From positions 7,982,338 through 8,046,337 of the forward strand of contig NC_067132.1 in the NCBI RefSeq assembly GCF_021347895.1: a stretch of 64,000 bases of DNA. The letters are read 5' to 3'. The position numbers were made by a program, and so were the translations under genes. Shown one piece after another: positions 26,601-40,100 of the stretch. The notes beneath the pieces are model-generated. The model was not told the DNA's origin. It made no database searches and was given only the letters and a program-made list of their open reading frames with translations. How positions within the stretch are numbered: the first letter of the stretch is position 1; every line of letters starts with the position of its first letter. Source of the stretch: Acanthochromis polyacanthus (lineage: Eukaryota; Chordata; Actinopteri; Pomacentridae).

Positions 26601-29052
26601 CATCTTACCGGCTATTATTTCCTCAGGTGTTCAACAGATTGCAACCTGTGTAGAAAAGCAAACTTTCAGAAGTAAGCTCTTCACCTCCTCCACCTACCAG
26701 TGCTTTCTCCCTAAGATGCGTAGGAGTCGTCCTCCTGTTGTGTGCTAGCATGCTAGTGCTAATGAGGCCAGCTGTCCAAACGCTCAGCCGGTCAGCCAGA
26801 AGGGACCGCAGCCTTTGTTGATGCTAGGTGTTATATCTCCTGTTGGAACACACACTTTTGTTTCAACACCGCCAACCATTTGGCACAGGAAGGCCGTCTC
26901 TGTTCACCCCCACACACCACCAGCACTACCCGCCGTCCTTTACTCTTTCTCTCACCCTCTTTGCTGTACTTTGCAGCTCCCACTTTTATTGTCCCGCTCG
27001 CCGTTGCGACCTCCCGTCTGCACACACCAGCACATTGATTTTCTCTCTACAGCTTTATAGTTGATCATTTTCTCTTGACACTGCTGGCGGAGAGTGTTGC
27101 CTTTGTAATCGCTGACCTCAGCTCCACACCTGAGTGGCTGTGGCCCTAAACAGCCTCTCAGACTCATCCTAAAGTACCTTCTGTTTCAGAATGAAGTGTT
27201 GCACCCTGTTTTGGGCTGTTGCTTGGACAATACATCACCTGGCAGAGCTACTCTTACAGAAGAGAGCGTTAGACATAGGGAGAGAGAGAGACAGTGTAAG
27301 GAAGACAGGAAAGAGGGGAGATAGGAATAAGTACAGACTAGTTCATACAGTCTTACAAAACAATGTAAATCTAATTAATTAGCAGTTTATAAGCTTTGTT
27401 CTATTGGCTTCCCTGTTGGGAACCTTGTACAGATATTAACATGTTGTCTAGATAGCAATCCAGGGACAAAGGATGTGCATAACCCAGTGACTGAGCTGAA
27501 TGTATCCCTTGAAAAGTACAATGACATTCACATCATGGTAAAGAAAAAACAGATAATAGTGTGGAGTGAAACAGCGGGAGGAGGTTGCGAATGAAATAGC
27601 TCTCATGATGAACCCCGATAGGATTTCGCAGCTGCGGCACAGCAGTGATGACCCTGTGAACGACTCGCCAAATAACAGTGTTTCTCCCTCCTCCTCCGCC
27701 ACCTTTCATCCCTCCCGCCCCCACACCTCCTTCCTCCCGCCTCCCCTCAGCCTGAACTTGCATGTCTACCGAGTGTGTATGAATACCAACTGGTTGTAAT
27801 GACCTGCACAATGCAGAGAGAAAGGGAGAGACCTCAACGAAACAATTCTCATTGATTGAAACCGAGTCTCACGATTCTCCCAGATACGCCTCCTTCCGAC
27901 AAAAAACATTTGCAGCCACTTCAGAAAGAGGTGGGCGAGTGGGGTTGGGGAGAGTGAAGATAGAGTGGAAAAAATGTTCAGGTGCTTTGTACTGGCAGTG
28001 CATATTCAGCGAGTGAATGCAGGTGGTGTGTGTTTGTGCAAGTGTTGCGTGCAGCATGTGTGTGATGTGAGATAAAGTAGCCGGAGAGGTAGTTTCAGTG
28101 CTGCAGCCCGGGCCCTCTGCTGACTGGGCTGCTCTCACTGGAGAATTGATTTGGCCTCTGAGAGGATCTGTAGCTCTCTCGGTGGAACAGAGGGATGCAG
28201 GAGGGGAGGGGAGAGAGAAATGGAAGGAGAGTGGGTGGAAGCAACACAGGTGGAATTGAGAGATGGAAGAACACGGTGAAAATGAAAAGAAGACGCAGGA
28301 ACACACACTCAGCGCACACTCACGTCTGAAACAGTCGGTCAGGAAAATTTACTCCCCGTAATAACCCTCTCTGTAGGCTGGCTGTCTCAGTGTCTCCTGG
28401 CTCCTTCAGCCCATAACACAACCGACCAGGTCACATCGACTCCCACACAGCGCACACACCACTTCAGCCTGCAATCTAATGACCTCACACACCAGTTCAG
28501 TATGTGTGTCTGCACGTCTAAGTGTGAATTTTCTCTGTTTCTCTGCAACATGAAGCCTGTTGTTCCGGAGTTAGTTTTCACTCTTGGAGTCATATCTTCC
28601 TTCGATTTTGCTACATTTGAAACATCAAAAACGTCGGCAGCAGTATTTTTAACAGCCCCCGTTCACCGTGTTAGTGCTACAGCCATTTTATTCTCTCCTG
28701 CTTTAACAACCATTTTTTTCCCATGGGGTCATTTCAAGTTTCATCTCATCTATTTAAGTTGGGCTGTGGTTTGTTTAATTGCTGTTTCCAGCTCCCTGCC
28801 CCCTCCTCCTTCAACCATTCCCTTTAATAGTTTTGACATTTAAACGACATAGTACATATATTTAACCTCACCAGCTCATAGCCTTTCACATTCAAGTGCT
28901 CATAATCAAGAAGCACATACAGTACACCTCCCATTGTTTTGATAACAGATAAAAATACTAAATGTGTGTAGCTTCTTCACTCTCCTTCAAAGATGAATAA
29001 AAAAATAGACCAGTCATTCTAATCTCTGTCCCTCGTATCTTGTCTTGTGCAG

Positions 29053-29208
29053 TGACTAACTACAATAATGTGGTGGAGGCCGGTTCAGACTCAGATGATG
29101 AGGACAAGCTGCACATCGTGGAGGAGGAAGGCAGCCTGGCGGATGGGGCCGACTGCGACAGCACCCTGCCAGACGAAGAGCATCCTAGAGAGCACTGCTG
29201 GGACCGAG
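29053..29208 (+). CDS. zeb1: zeb1 coding exon 2 (acidic N-terminal region)
   Basis: The acceptor is TTGTGCAG before 29053 and the donor is CGAG|GTGAGA after 29208. The exon enters in phase 1 (the first base of Val comes from exon 1) and leaves in phase 1. It encodes the ZEB1 signature VTNYNNVVE followed by [15 protein letters not shown], nearly identical to mammalian ZEB1, then a diverged acidic stretch ending CWDR. The stretch after the signature is shorter than in human ZEB1, and the approximately 20-residue segment that follows it in human is not evident. This N-terminal region is known in the family to recruit co-activators. Confidence 0.95.
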
Positions 29209-30785
29209 GTGAGAGCGTAGGGCGTGTTATTATTATCACATATTGAATCACAAAAATACGCACCTCTTCATCGTACCCACCACTTCCATATTGTTCTGAA
29301 ACATGCTGAACTTTTTCACCATGTAGAAAAGTTCAGCTCAAGCACTCATTTAATCTTATTTTCTGCTTTGAAATCAAATTTTCATAGATTATGACAAATT
29401 ATGCCAGTAGGACATAACAACAATTGAATCACTAGTTGCCAGAATTACCTTTAGACAAATGCCAGTTTATTGAGTAAAGGTAAAGCAATGTCTTTGATGC
29501 CACTTGTATCCTCAAAATGACACTAGCAGATTGTTCACTTCATTTTAAGTATCAGAGCACATCACATTTAGATATTTTTATAACGTGTGTCTTTTCACTG
29601 TCAGTCCCATCGTCATCATCAGGCTGCCAAAGTATCTTTGAATGTCTTACTTATTCTTATCTGCTCAAAATAAGAGCATTACTTACCAGCAGATAAATGC
29701 AAATGTGCCATATCGCCTCTTTATTTTTTGTTCAGTTTGGCTGCTGCTTCATTTTGACCTCAGTTAAGAAATATCTCTGTGACATCTGTACACGGTAAAG
29801 TACCAGGCTTTGTCTCATTGTGAAACAGAGTGTAAGGAAACAGGTACTACATGCAGAGGGTTTCCAACTAAGGCAGGAAGCATGATATTAAACAAAGACA
29901 ATGCCAACAGAGAAAGAGACCTTCAAGTACAGAAAATAGCCTCGTGACCAAAGAGTCAGCAGAGAGCTTTACGGCACGGGTGGGCATTGAAGGGGCCGCC
30001 GTGAACTCCTTTTTACCTCAAGCCATGTGGAAGTGACACCAGAGGCAGCTCACCGCCACAGGAAGGGCTGACGTCACCCCTCCTCCTCCCTCCAAAACAA
30101 CAATTGCAGGTGCTGAAGGATGTTGGTGTTTCAACCTGGGCTCAAGGCCTCTGCTGTGCTGCTGACCTCATACAGCATGTGCATATAAATCTGTGTGACA
30201 CTGTTAGTTTCGAGCTGGTGCCAAGTATGCTCAACACTATGACAAGCATATATGAAAGGTAATTAGATATTCAGCTGCAGGAGTATTTGTTTTTGGGTGT
30301 TTCTGCTTGCGGATTTTGGCTGAATTTTTCAGATGTGAGACTGTAGGGATTTTAATTTAGCAAGAGGTCAGGTTAGCACATGTGAAAATGTCCAGTGACA
30401 TATCACTTTCAGTTTAGGGAGGGATTTTTGGAAATTCCTCTTCAATTAGTGCCTTCAGTTTCAGTTGCACGGTTTCGGTTGCACAGGCTCACATGCATGT
30501 ACACAGTCAAACCACAGACCTGTGCTGAGTGCAGTCACCTATTCCCCAGACTATGCTGTCATTTTCATCAGTGATGTCCAGCTGTACCTCCTTGCAAAAA
30601 GGGAAAGTTGAAGGAAGAATAATGTCATTGGTTTTGGCCAGGACTTTTGAACATTAAACACTTCAAAAGCACGAGTTACACTGAAACTGCTCAGTGAGCT
30701 GGCTGTGCTCCACAGTTATGCCTGATCAGGCATATTTTCTTTTGGCTTCACTACTCACGCACACACGCACGCACGCACGCACACA

Positions 30786-30878
<93 letters not shown>

Positions 30879-33800
30879 CTTTCTCACACTCTCTCTCTAG
30901 CCCTCATCTAATACATCAATCAGCATCATAGCTGTCACTCTGTATTGGACTGATGAAACACGGGAAAGCCACAGTCTTTTAAACAAACACACGTCTTTCG
31001 TCTCTCATCCCTTCATCCCTCCCTCTGTTGGTTTCACTCCTGAGAAGAGAGTGTCTGGTGTAGCCTTGAAAAGTGACCACCACCCACTAATCTTCTCTTC
31101 AGTGTAGCCCGGTTTGCTTCAAATTAAGGCCTTGACACCCCTTCTCATGAGACTTCTGTGCTCCAAAAGCATATAGGTGGTTTTTCAGCACTTTGCCATT
31201 TCTCTTTTACTTTTCTTCCCTCGCCTCTCTTTCTTTTTTTGTACTCCCTCACTGTTTCTCTTGTTCTGAATCATTCCTCTTGATTATATGGTATCATGGG
31301 CCCCCTGCTTGCTGTCATTACTCATTCACTCCTAAATGATTATGTAGTGGTGGGGCAGCCCAGTGTTGGTGCAGTAAACTGCAGCCTGCTCTCCTCTAAG
31401 AACAGGCTGTCTAACTCCAGGGGAGGAAAAGGTAGCGAGAGTGTTGACCTGGGAGGGCTGCTGCTTTACATTTAATGAGTTGTAGAGCATGATTACATCT
31501 CAGAGAATGGGCAGGGTGGAGTTGGAGAGCTTTGATATCATGAGGTTCCAGTGGCACTAAATGACAGTGAAATGCTGAGGTTCACTGTGAGGAAATATGT
31601 TGAATCTGTATGGCGTGCACTTCTGCTATTATGCTTTACTGCTCATTCCAGCCTGCAGTAAAGTTGCAGGGGTTTCACTTACAATGACGCTTACTGTATA
31701 CATACTGTTTCCTCACTGTTGGCCTGACGTACAGTAATGAGGTTTGATGTGCCATGAAATTTGCCTCAAATCCATTTTAGGCATTTTTGCAGCTCTGTGG
31801 AAGCACAGGAGCACATTAAATTCCTGTGTGACTTTTGTCAGGCTGTGATGGTAAAACTGAGCCACTCCTCTGCACAGGAAAGGAAAACTCTCCAGAGGAT
31901 TGGAAAGATTGTCCAGTGAAGACACACAGCACAAATATTTGATAGCTCTAATCCAAAAATAAGCAAATCATCCTGGATGTGGAGATACCTCACATGTCTT
32001 CTCTGACTGGCCTCCTGTTGATTTGTGGTACCTTTTCTAGTCACTGTGGAATATTTGAATTGTTTGTACGAATCCTGATTGCTGATTTATGTCTCCCATC
32101 CAAGATAGAATCTGCAAATGCATCTGGATGCACAACCACAGGAAACAGTGGGGGCAAAGGTTGGCCAGGGCAGGAAATGCATGATGGGATACGTTTGTAT
32201 CAGGTTGCAGAGATGTGGGCAGAGAAGGATGAGAAAGGAGCAAGGGAAAGAGAACAGGAGAGACTGGGTGGTCTGCCTGGTGATATTGTTCGATGACATG
32301 CTGTAGTTGGGTTACGCTGTGCAATAAATACAGAACAAACTACTTTTTTAGGTCAGAGTTGCAACAGAACGTCCTGCTACAACCTCAGAGGACATGAGTT
32401 CTGCAGCTTTTTAGACTGATTTTCTACTTATGAAGTGGTGCATTCACTTCCCTACGTCAGCACATAAATGGCCCGTGTGATGTTTCATGTCAGGGGAGCA
32501 GACTGATAACAGGGAGCCGCCTCAGCAAGGCTGTGAACCCTTTTGGCCTGGCTCTGCACTTAACAGAGAGCCGAGACACACACACTCACACAGAGTGAAA
32601 ACAACAGCTTGTCATACCTTTGCACCACAGACCCCCAACTGGGACTCTACTTCACACATATGCTCAACATTTAGTAGCCCAGAGGTGTGTTTGCGTGTTT
32701 GGATGTTGCCTTTGAGCACAGAGTTGGAGCTAAACACAGTCGGATCAGCACTTCCCCACATGCAACACGTTTTTTAGTATTTTTCTTGTCAACAACCATC
32801 ATGTCTGTGAAAAAAGACTGTTAATTTAAAGGAAAGGTTTGACATTTTGGTAAATATGTTGGTTTGCGGTCTTCTTCACTACCTTCAATACATTCATATC
32901 TGTCAGTTAGGTACAAGCTTACAGCCAGCAGGCGGCTTGTTTCCCGCAGTGTGAAGTCTGAAAACATGGGAAACAGCTAGCTGGTACACTTTTTGAACCC
33001 AACAGGCACCGGCTAGATATTGAATTTCCCATCTAAACCTTAGCCAGAAAGCACATCAGCATATTCCCCAAAAGTATTTCTTTTAAGATCGGGTGAAAAA
33101 TGTAGTAAACATGTCTACGGGTGTAACTGATGCTGATGAGGTCATGGTAAAAAAAAAAAAAGTGATATGTGAGGATTGTCAGACTCATATGTCGGATGAG
33201 AATTTCATAATCTGACTTCCTCAGCAACTGCTGCTGGCTCCTGCTTTGCATACACATGTTCACCAACAGACAGCTTCTTTCTCTGTATTATCTCCCCTGG
33301 GCTTGTTACAGGGCGGGAGGTTTCTTCAAATCGTCTTTAATAATCATAGCAACTAATGACAGCTTTCTTATTGTTTTGTGGCTTTGTAAAGGTGCACCAG
33401 AGAAAGCCAGAGTAAGGCTGTGTGTAAGAGTACTGGTATTCACTGTGCCTCGGTGACTCATGAAGTACTACACCTGTTCCCATCTCCGAGGAGAGCACAG
33501 CTGGCCCTGTCCTTCAGCACACACAATTCACAAAACACAGTTCTCAAGCCTCTACTAAGCAGGGGGAAAGTTTAAATCAATCTATAAAGCGTCTGCCAAG
33601 TAAACACCACCACAGTATCCACAATAGGCTAACTTTGCTTTTAGCTGATAGCTCACCCTTGTAATTATTCTCTGAAATGATACACGTAGGCACACTAACA
33701 TATCCATAGAGGAATAATGCTCTGTTTAATTGCCGACATGCTATACCTGGTTCCGGCAGCCACTTCAGGAAGCTCTGGGAGAGCAGAGATAGAACGAAGG

Positions 33801-34012
33801 AAGGAAGCTTTCATGCATCCCAAAGTCCATCCTCAGGTTACACTTCCTATAAGCAGCAGCTTGGTAATTAGTGATCGTTACTAGCTAGCCAGGTTCATGT
33901 GATGTGGAAGAAGAACACACTCGGCTCCCACATGCAGGTTCTCATTTACTGGGATATTAAGCACAGACTGAAGGCCAAGCCCCTTCAGAGAACAAAGTGA
34001 GGTGTATGTGCA

Positions 34013-34110
<98 letters not shown>

Positions 34111-37100
34111 CATTTATTCCTGCATCATATATCTATCTACTGCAATACATCAGGACAAGATTCATCACCTAATTATTAATCCCAGTCTCACCAAGTACCT
34201 TACCTAACATTGTGAATAGAGGCTTGTCATTCAGATTCTACAAAGAGTGCAATGCTCATACAGCAGCCTCTGGCCTCTGATGCTAATTAGTTTTCTCATC
34301 CTATTGTGAACAACAGCATTCAGGATGTTTTTTTTTCCCCTTGACGCTGCACACCTTGTTCTACACTGGTAAACATTTAATGATCAAGAGCAGAGACTGT
34401 AAGATCCGGTTCAGCAATGACACTTGCTGGACCATTATTGGATTATCGCATTTCATATACAAAGGTTAAGGTTTCATATGTACAGCCTGCATCAATAGAA
34501 AACGTGTTGAAATAACAAGGTAATCAATATTACCTTTTTGCAGGCATGACTGTAATCAGTGTGTGTTTGTCCCTTCACAGTGAAGGAGGATTGTGTTTCA
34601 GATGGTGAGGATGACGTGAGCACAGACGCCCTGGTAGAGGAGATGCTCCAGCAAGGGGACACAGCCGTGATCTACCCAGAGGCTCCGGATGACGAGCCTC
34701 ACCGTCAGGGCACCCCTGACACCAGTGCCCACGATGAAAACGGTACAGCACATCACTACACAGCATCTTTAACTAGGGCACACAAACAAGGGACAGTATC
34801 CCTAAATCACACGTACACATGTTAAAACACACATCACTGTTTCCACTCACAGTCACTGAGCTCTCACACTATTACTGTACCTACCCAATAATTACTCGCC
34901 CCTGGGGATGGCTCTACCTGCTCCCTGTCTCACCTCAGGTGTTAACTCCACCCCATTAGCGCCACTCACCGACATCATTACACACAGTACTATTTGTTAA
35001 GGGCGGCACACAGGGGCCTTTATGGCTCCCAGGCTTTTGGCTTTTACCTGATACAACTGAGGGGAAAAAAGAGAGGGAGGAGGAGGAGGGTGTCAGGGGA
35101 GGAAAAGAAACAGTAACACCTGAGTAAATTTGTCACGTCTGTGTGAGCTCTGACTCACAGCTACCTGGCCGATAATGTGTGTGCATTCCCATCTCGAGGC
35201 CCTCACCTGTCCCACAGGGGAACTTAATACATCACCTGTTAACACAGTAATGCTTTACCTGTGTGGGAGCCAGGCAAATGAGACCCTCTGTTAAACAAGT
35301 TTGATCCAAGCGGGTAGCTGGTATTTACCAAGCTCACTTTTCCTTCCATGCGTAGGTGTTTGTGAAATGCTTTTTACGCACAATAGGCAATCAAATTATG
35401 GAATTTAAACCATGTGAAAGCTATAATCGCTGGGCTTTGTGTCAGGAAGAAGTACAAAAGAAAAAAATGAAATGCGGTAGTGCACTAGTAAGCCAGTGTG
35501 CTATTTCTTTTTACAAAAGAAAGAGCAGTAATCAGTTTTTATTCATCTGGTTACCTGTTTGCTATTTGCCAGTGAGGAAGGATCTGTCGGCGGTTGGTAA
35601 CAGCAGAGGAGGTCCAAGTGTAACATCAAAGAGCTCTCCCTATTGACTGTGTTTTTAACCCCGTCTTCTCCTCCTCCCACTTCATTCTCACATGTGTCAT
35701 TACAGCTCTTTTCTTTTTTTTTTCCAACCAGGAACTCCTGATTCGTTCTCTCAGCTGCTCACCTGCCCATACTGTGCACGGGGCTACAAGCGTTACAGCT
35801 CCCTGAAGGAGCACATCAAGTATCGACACGAGAAGACCGAAGAGAGCTTCAGCTGCCCTGAGTGCAGCTACAGCTTTGCATACCGCGCTCAACTGGAGAG
35901 ACATATGACAGTCCACAAGAGTGGACGGGATCAGGTAAAATCTGATTGAGCCACTAGTCCCGACTGGACACTGTCACCTTAAATACTGTAAATAGCAGTC
36001 TAGAGTTTTTGTTGTCAAATATTTTTAGTTTAAGTAGAATACTATTCATATATTGCTGTAGTGATAAAGTCAGTAAACGCAACCCGTCATTGCTTAATCC
36101 AGCTTCTTAAGCAGTGTCCAAACATGATAGATAAACATGAACTTTTTGCCCTTGATTGATTAATGACACTGCAACATGAGTTAGTAGCAGTTCAAAGGTT
36201 GTGTTTTCATTGTGTATCTCATTGAATGACCCTTCTCTCATCGTCTGACAGAGACACATCACACCGTCGGGAGGCAATCGTAAATTCAAGTGCACTGAAT
36301 GTGGCAAAGCATTTAAATACAAGCACCATCTGAAGGAGCACCTACGCATTCACAGTGGTGAGTGGACGACCCCTGTCACCATGGCAGCATATTGTGTGCA
36401 TATGGGTGTGTGCATGCACGTGAGCAGGTCTGTGCTGTGCGTCTGTTGGTCACAGACGTTTCTTTTTCCACTGAACCAATATTTATGTTTTATTTATGTT
36501 TTAGTCAATTTCTGTATTTAGATATCCTTCATTGTGTTTCAGTCCATTGTGTGCTCTTCCTTAATGTGCCATAATTGTGTTTCTTTTGGCATTATGGGAC
36601 AGCAATTAGAGAAGGGCATTTCCCAATGGTGCCATTACATCAGCGTTTAAGCATCATTGAAATGCATTAGAGCTTTTTCCTGTCATACTGCTCATAGCCT
36701 AGCTTGTTCATTTAGCTTCATTCACTAATGGAAATCTGTTTCTCTCCCTCTACCTCTATCTTTCTCTCTGTTATACACATTGCGGCTTTATTCAGGAGAG
36801 AAGCCCTATGAGTGCTCCAACTGCAAGAAACGGTTCTCCCACTCAGGCTCATACAGCTCCCACATCAGTAGTAAGAAGTGCATCAGCGTCATCTCAGTTA
36901 ACGGCAGACCGCGCTTGGGGAATGCCAAAACACAGACCCAGGGTCCATCGCCAGTACTGCCCACACCACCCTCAGTCCTCCGCACCCAGATTAGGGAGAA
37001 GCTGGAGCACAGCAAGCCCCTACAGGAGCAGCTGCCTCTCAATCAGATCAAGACTGAGCCCGTGGACTACGAGTACAAGCCAACAGTGTTAACATCCCCA

Positions 37101-40100
37101 ACTGTGACTGCCATGAATGGTGGGGTTTTCAACGGAGGAGCTACAGCTCCTCTGCAAGGCACAGTCCAGGCCGTGGTCCTGCCCACTGTGGGACTGGTGT
37201 CACCCATAAGCATCAACCTGGCAGACCTGCAGAATGCTCTCAAAGTGGCAGTAGATGGGAACGTCATTCGTCAGGTGCTGGAAAATAATGCCAAAGGCCA
37301 GGTGAACTCGGGGTTAACCACTGGAACGCTCCATACCCCACAGCAGCAACTCATCTCAGCCATCAGTCTGCCTATTGTGGGTCAGGATGGAAATGCAAAA
37401 ATCATTATAAACTACAGTTTGGACCCCAACCAAGGCCAGCTCACAGCCCATAACCTAAAGAAAGAGCCAGAGCTAATGTCACCCAGTCAGACCACAGCCG
37501 ACACATTCAAGTCCCAGAAACTTCCAGAAGATCTCACTGTCAGAGGCAACAGGACCGATGAGACTAAAGAAAAAGAGGAAAAGACCACTAAAACTTGTCT
37601 CCTGTGTGATAACTGTCCTGGCGGGCTAGAAGCGCTTCACGCCCTGAAGCACTGCAAGAAGGACGGTCTCAGGCTGAATGGAGCAGGTCTGGATAAGTCA
37701 GAGTCTGCTGTTGCTGCTTTGCTGTCAGAGGGAGGACTCTGCAACCAACCCAAGAACCTCTTGTCACTGCTGAAGGCCTATTTTGCCTTAAATGCAGAGC
37801 CCACCAAGGATGAGCTGGCCAAAATTTCCGACTCAGTCAGCTTGCCAATCCATGTGGTAAAGAAGTGGTTCGACAAAATGCAGGAAGGTCAGATATCATT
37901 GGGTGCTCCAACACCTCCCTCAGAGGAAGAGGACACCTGTGAAGCTAACCATGTGGTGTCTCTGGGCCCAGGGAAGGACATAGCCACTATAAGCTCTTCT
38001 GTGACCCAGGACAGCCCTACAGAAGCTACTCCAGCAGAGGTCAACGGCACTCACAGTTCGCCAACTTCCCCTTCGCCACTAAACCTGACAGCTGGAGGTC
38101 CCATCCCAGCCGAACCCCCCCAGAGCACTGAGGGACCTCTAGACCTGTCGCTGCCAAAGCCAGTCAGAGAGGAAGCAGAGAAAGTGGTACCTAAAGCTCG
38201 CGTTTACCCTTCTCCTCCCTCTGGCTCTGCCAATGAGGACGAACCCCTAAACTTAACTTGCACAAAGAAAGAGGCTTCGCCACTCTCAGCCATGGGCACT
38301 AGCCCCATTGCACTGTACGCCAGCCAGCCAAGTGCCAAACCTGTTGACATTGTGACCACAATGCAATGCTTAAGAGCACTAGCCACCAACAACAAACAGA
38401 CTATCCTGATCCCCCAGCTGGCTTACACCTATACCACTACAGCAAACAGCCCTGCAGGGACCGAGACACACGAAACCATCCACCTGAACGGAATCAAGGT
38501 GTGCTGCCATTTATTTACCCCAACTTCAGCAACAGCTGAGCATTTCTTTCTTTGTTAAAGTAGAATATGACATTTTGGGATGTAATATCATTCATAGTTT
38601 GATAAATATCAGGCTACTATCAGCAGCCAGTTAGCTTAGCTTAGCACAAAGACTTGAAATGGGGAAAAACGATGCACTGTCTGAAAGTAACAAAATTAAT
38701 CAGGCTCACTAATTAACATGCTACAACTACTTTGTGTACTGAAGCATAAAAAGTACATTGAGGTTTTATGTGTGGTCTTGAGGTAGACTAATATTTCACA
38801 TTTGATCACTAAATTTACAAGGCAGTGCTAATATAACTTGCAAGATTTAGATGCTGGTGGGTTGTATATAGTTACTTTGTGACAGAGGCAGAGTAGCTGT
38901 TTCCCCTGTTTCCAGTGTTATTGTAGGCCATGCTAAGGGGCTGAGGATAACTTTATATTCTCCATAGACACAAGACTGGTAAAACATCTTTTCTTACCTA
39001 AACTCTAACTCTGGCCATGACAGTTTTTAAACATTTTTCTCACCATGCCAAATTATGACTTTAGTTAGCACTGTGTGCTTTCCAATTGCTTTGTTCCACT
39101 GCATATGGAGGACAGTATTTTTAAATTGTTTGTAGTTTTATTGCTTTTCTCAGCAATTAAGTTTTTGTTCTTCTGTTTATGCGGTGGTCAGCCTCAGCGA
39201 AAAGATTTCACTCTAAAGCAACTGATAGCGTAGAGAAGGATTCAGTGTCTGATCCAGTCATTTCAAGAAGCAAGTGGATTGAAATCAAGTTGGTTTTTAT
39301 CCTTGTGGAGAGATCAGTCAAACCATTCAGTCCAGACATGGTCCAGATCATTGCTTCTTATTGTTCAGAACCACTAAAACATGATGGATCGTCTGAAACC
39401 ATCCAAAATCTAATCAATAAGTCATATATAGAAATGTCAAAATTCAGCTCTTTGTAAAAATGATAGCCCTTAATAGTTCTTCATTGTGCAGACACCTAAT
39501 GGGCCTGTAATGATGGATGTAGATCTCTGGGTGTGTGAGTGATCTTCCTGGGCTGTCACCCAGAGGACATGAGGCTGCACTTTACTGCACAGTCCTTATT
39601 GATCTGTTGGAATCTGTTTAAACGCCGCACCTCTGCCTGCCATATTGATTTATTGTTGTTGTATTATACTTTTGTGTTAAGTGGATTGGCATAGACCTGC
39701 CTTATAAAAAAGAGTCCAATGTATATATCTGCTCCTTTATAATGCCAAACATCCTCTTTGACTGTAGCAGCTTATGAGCTTTAGCAGTCCGGGGACAACA
39801 GGACAAACCTGTAGGTGTGTTTGGTGTGTCTGGTCAAGGAAAACATTGATAGATGTTTCAGTGAGTAGGGTATGATTCAGAATCATTTCCTGCAAAGTAT
39901 GCATTCACTGGTCACTGGTATTCTGAGTCATTAACTGTGTTGTTTCGTTTAAAAAATAATTTGGCATTCCTAGCAGCGTGTTAATGTGACTTCTCATATT
40001 TCCCAGGAGGAGAGGCAGGACACGGGCTCAGAGGGTGTTTCCACGATGGAGGAACAGAATGACTCAGACTCAGGCCCTCCGAGGAAGAAGATGAAGAAGA

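Larger units (their letters stand above)
29209..34580 (+). other. zeb1: zeb1 intron between exons 29053-29208 and 34581-34742
   Basis: This 5372-bp intron has phase 1 at both ends. It contains a compound (CGCA)n/(CA)n array at 30757-30877, a foldback-MITE copy at 32830-33030 and a (TG)n array at 34017-34105. Human ZEB1 has a short extra coding exon at this position; none was recognised here. The remainder shows nothing I can assign. Confidence 0.85.

Noticed and set aside
27869..28306. Minus-strand open frame of 145 codons in probable intron 1
   Set aside because: Ser/Pro/His-rich translation of GA-rich DNA; no domain and no promoter or splice evidence.
38499..38558. Extension of the large zeb1 exon into the intron up to a stop at 38558
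   Set aside because: A consensus donor at 38498/38499 and an in-frame acceptor at 40007 restore the conserved ZEB1 sequence; the extension is not conserved and a repeat follows.
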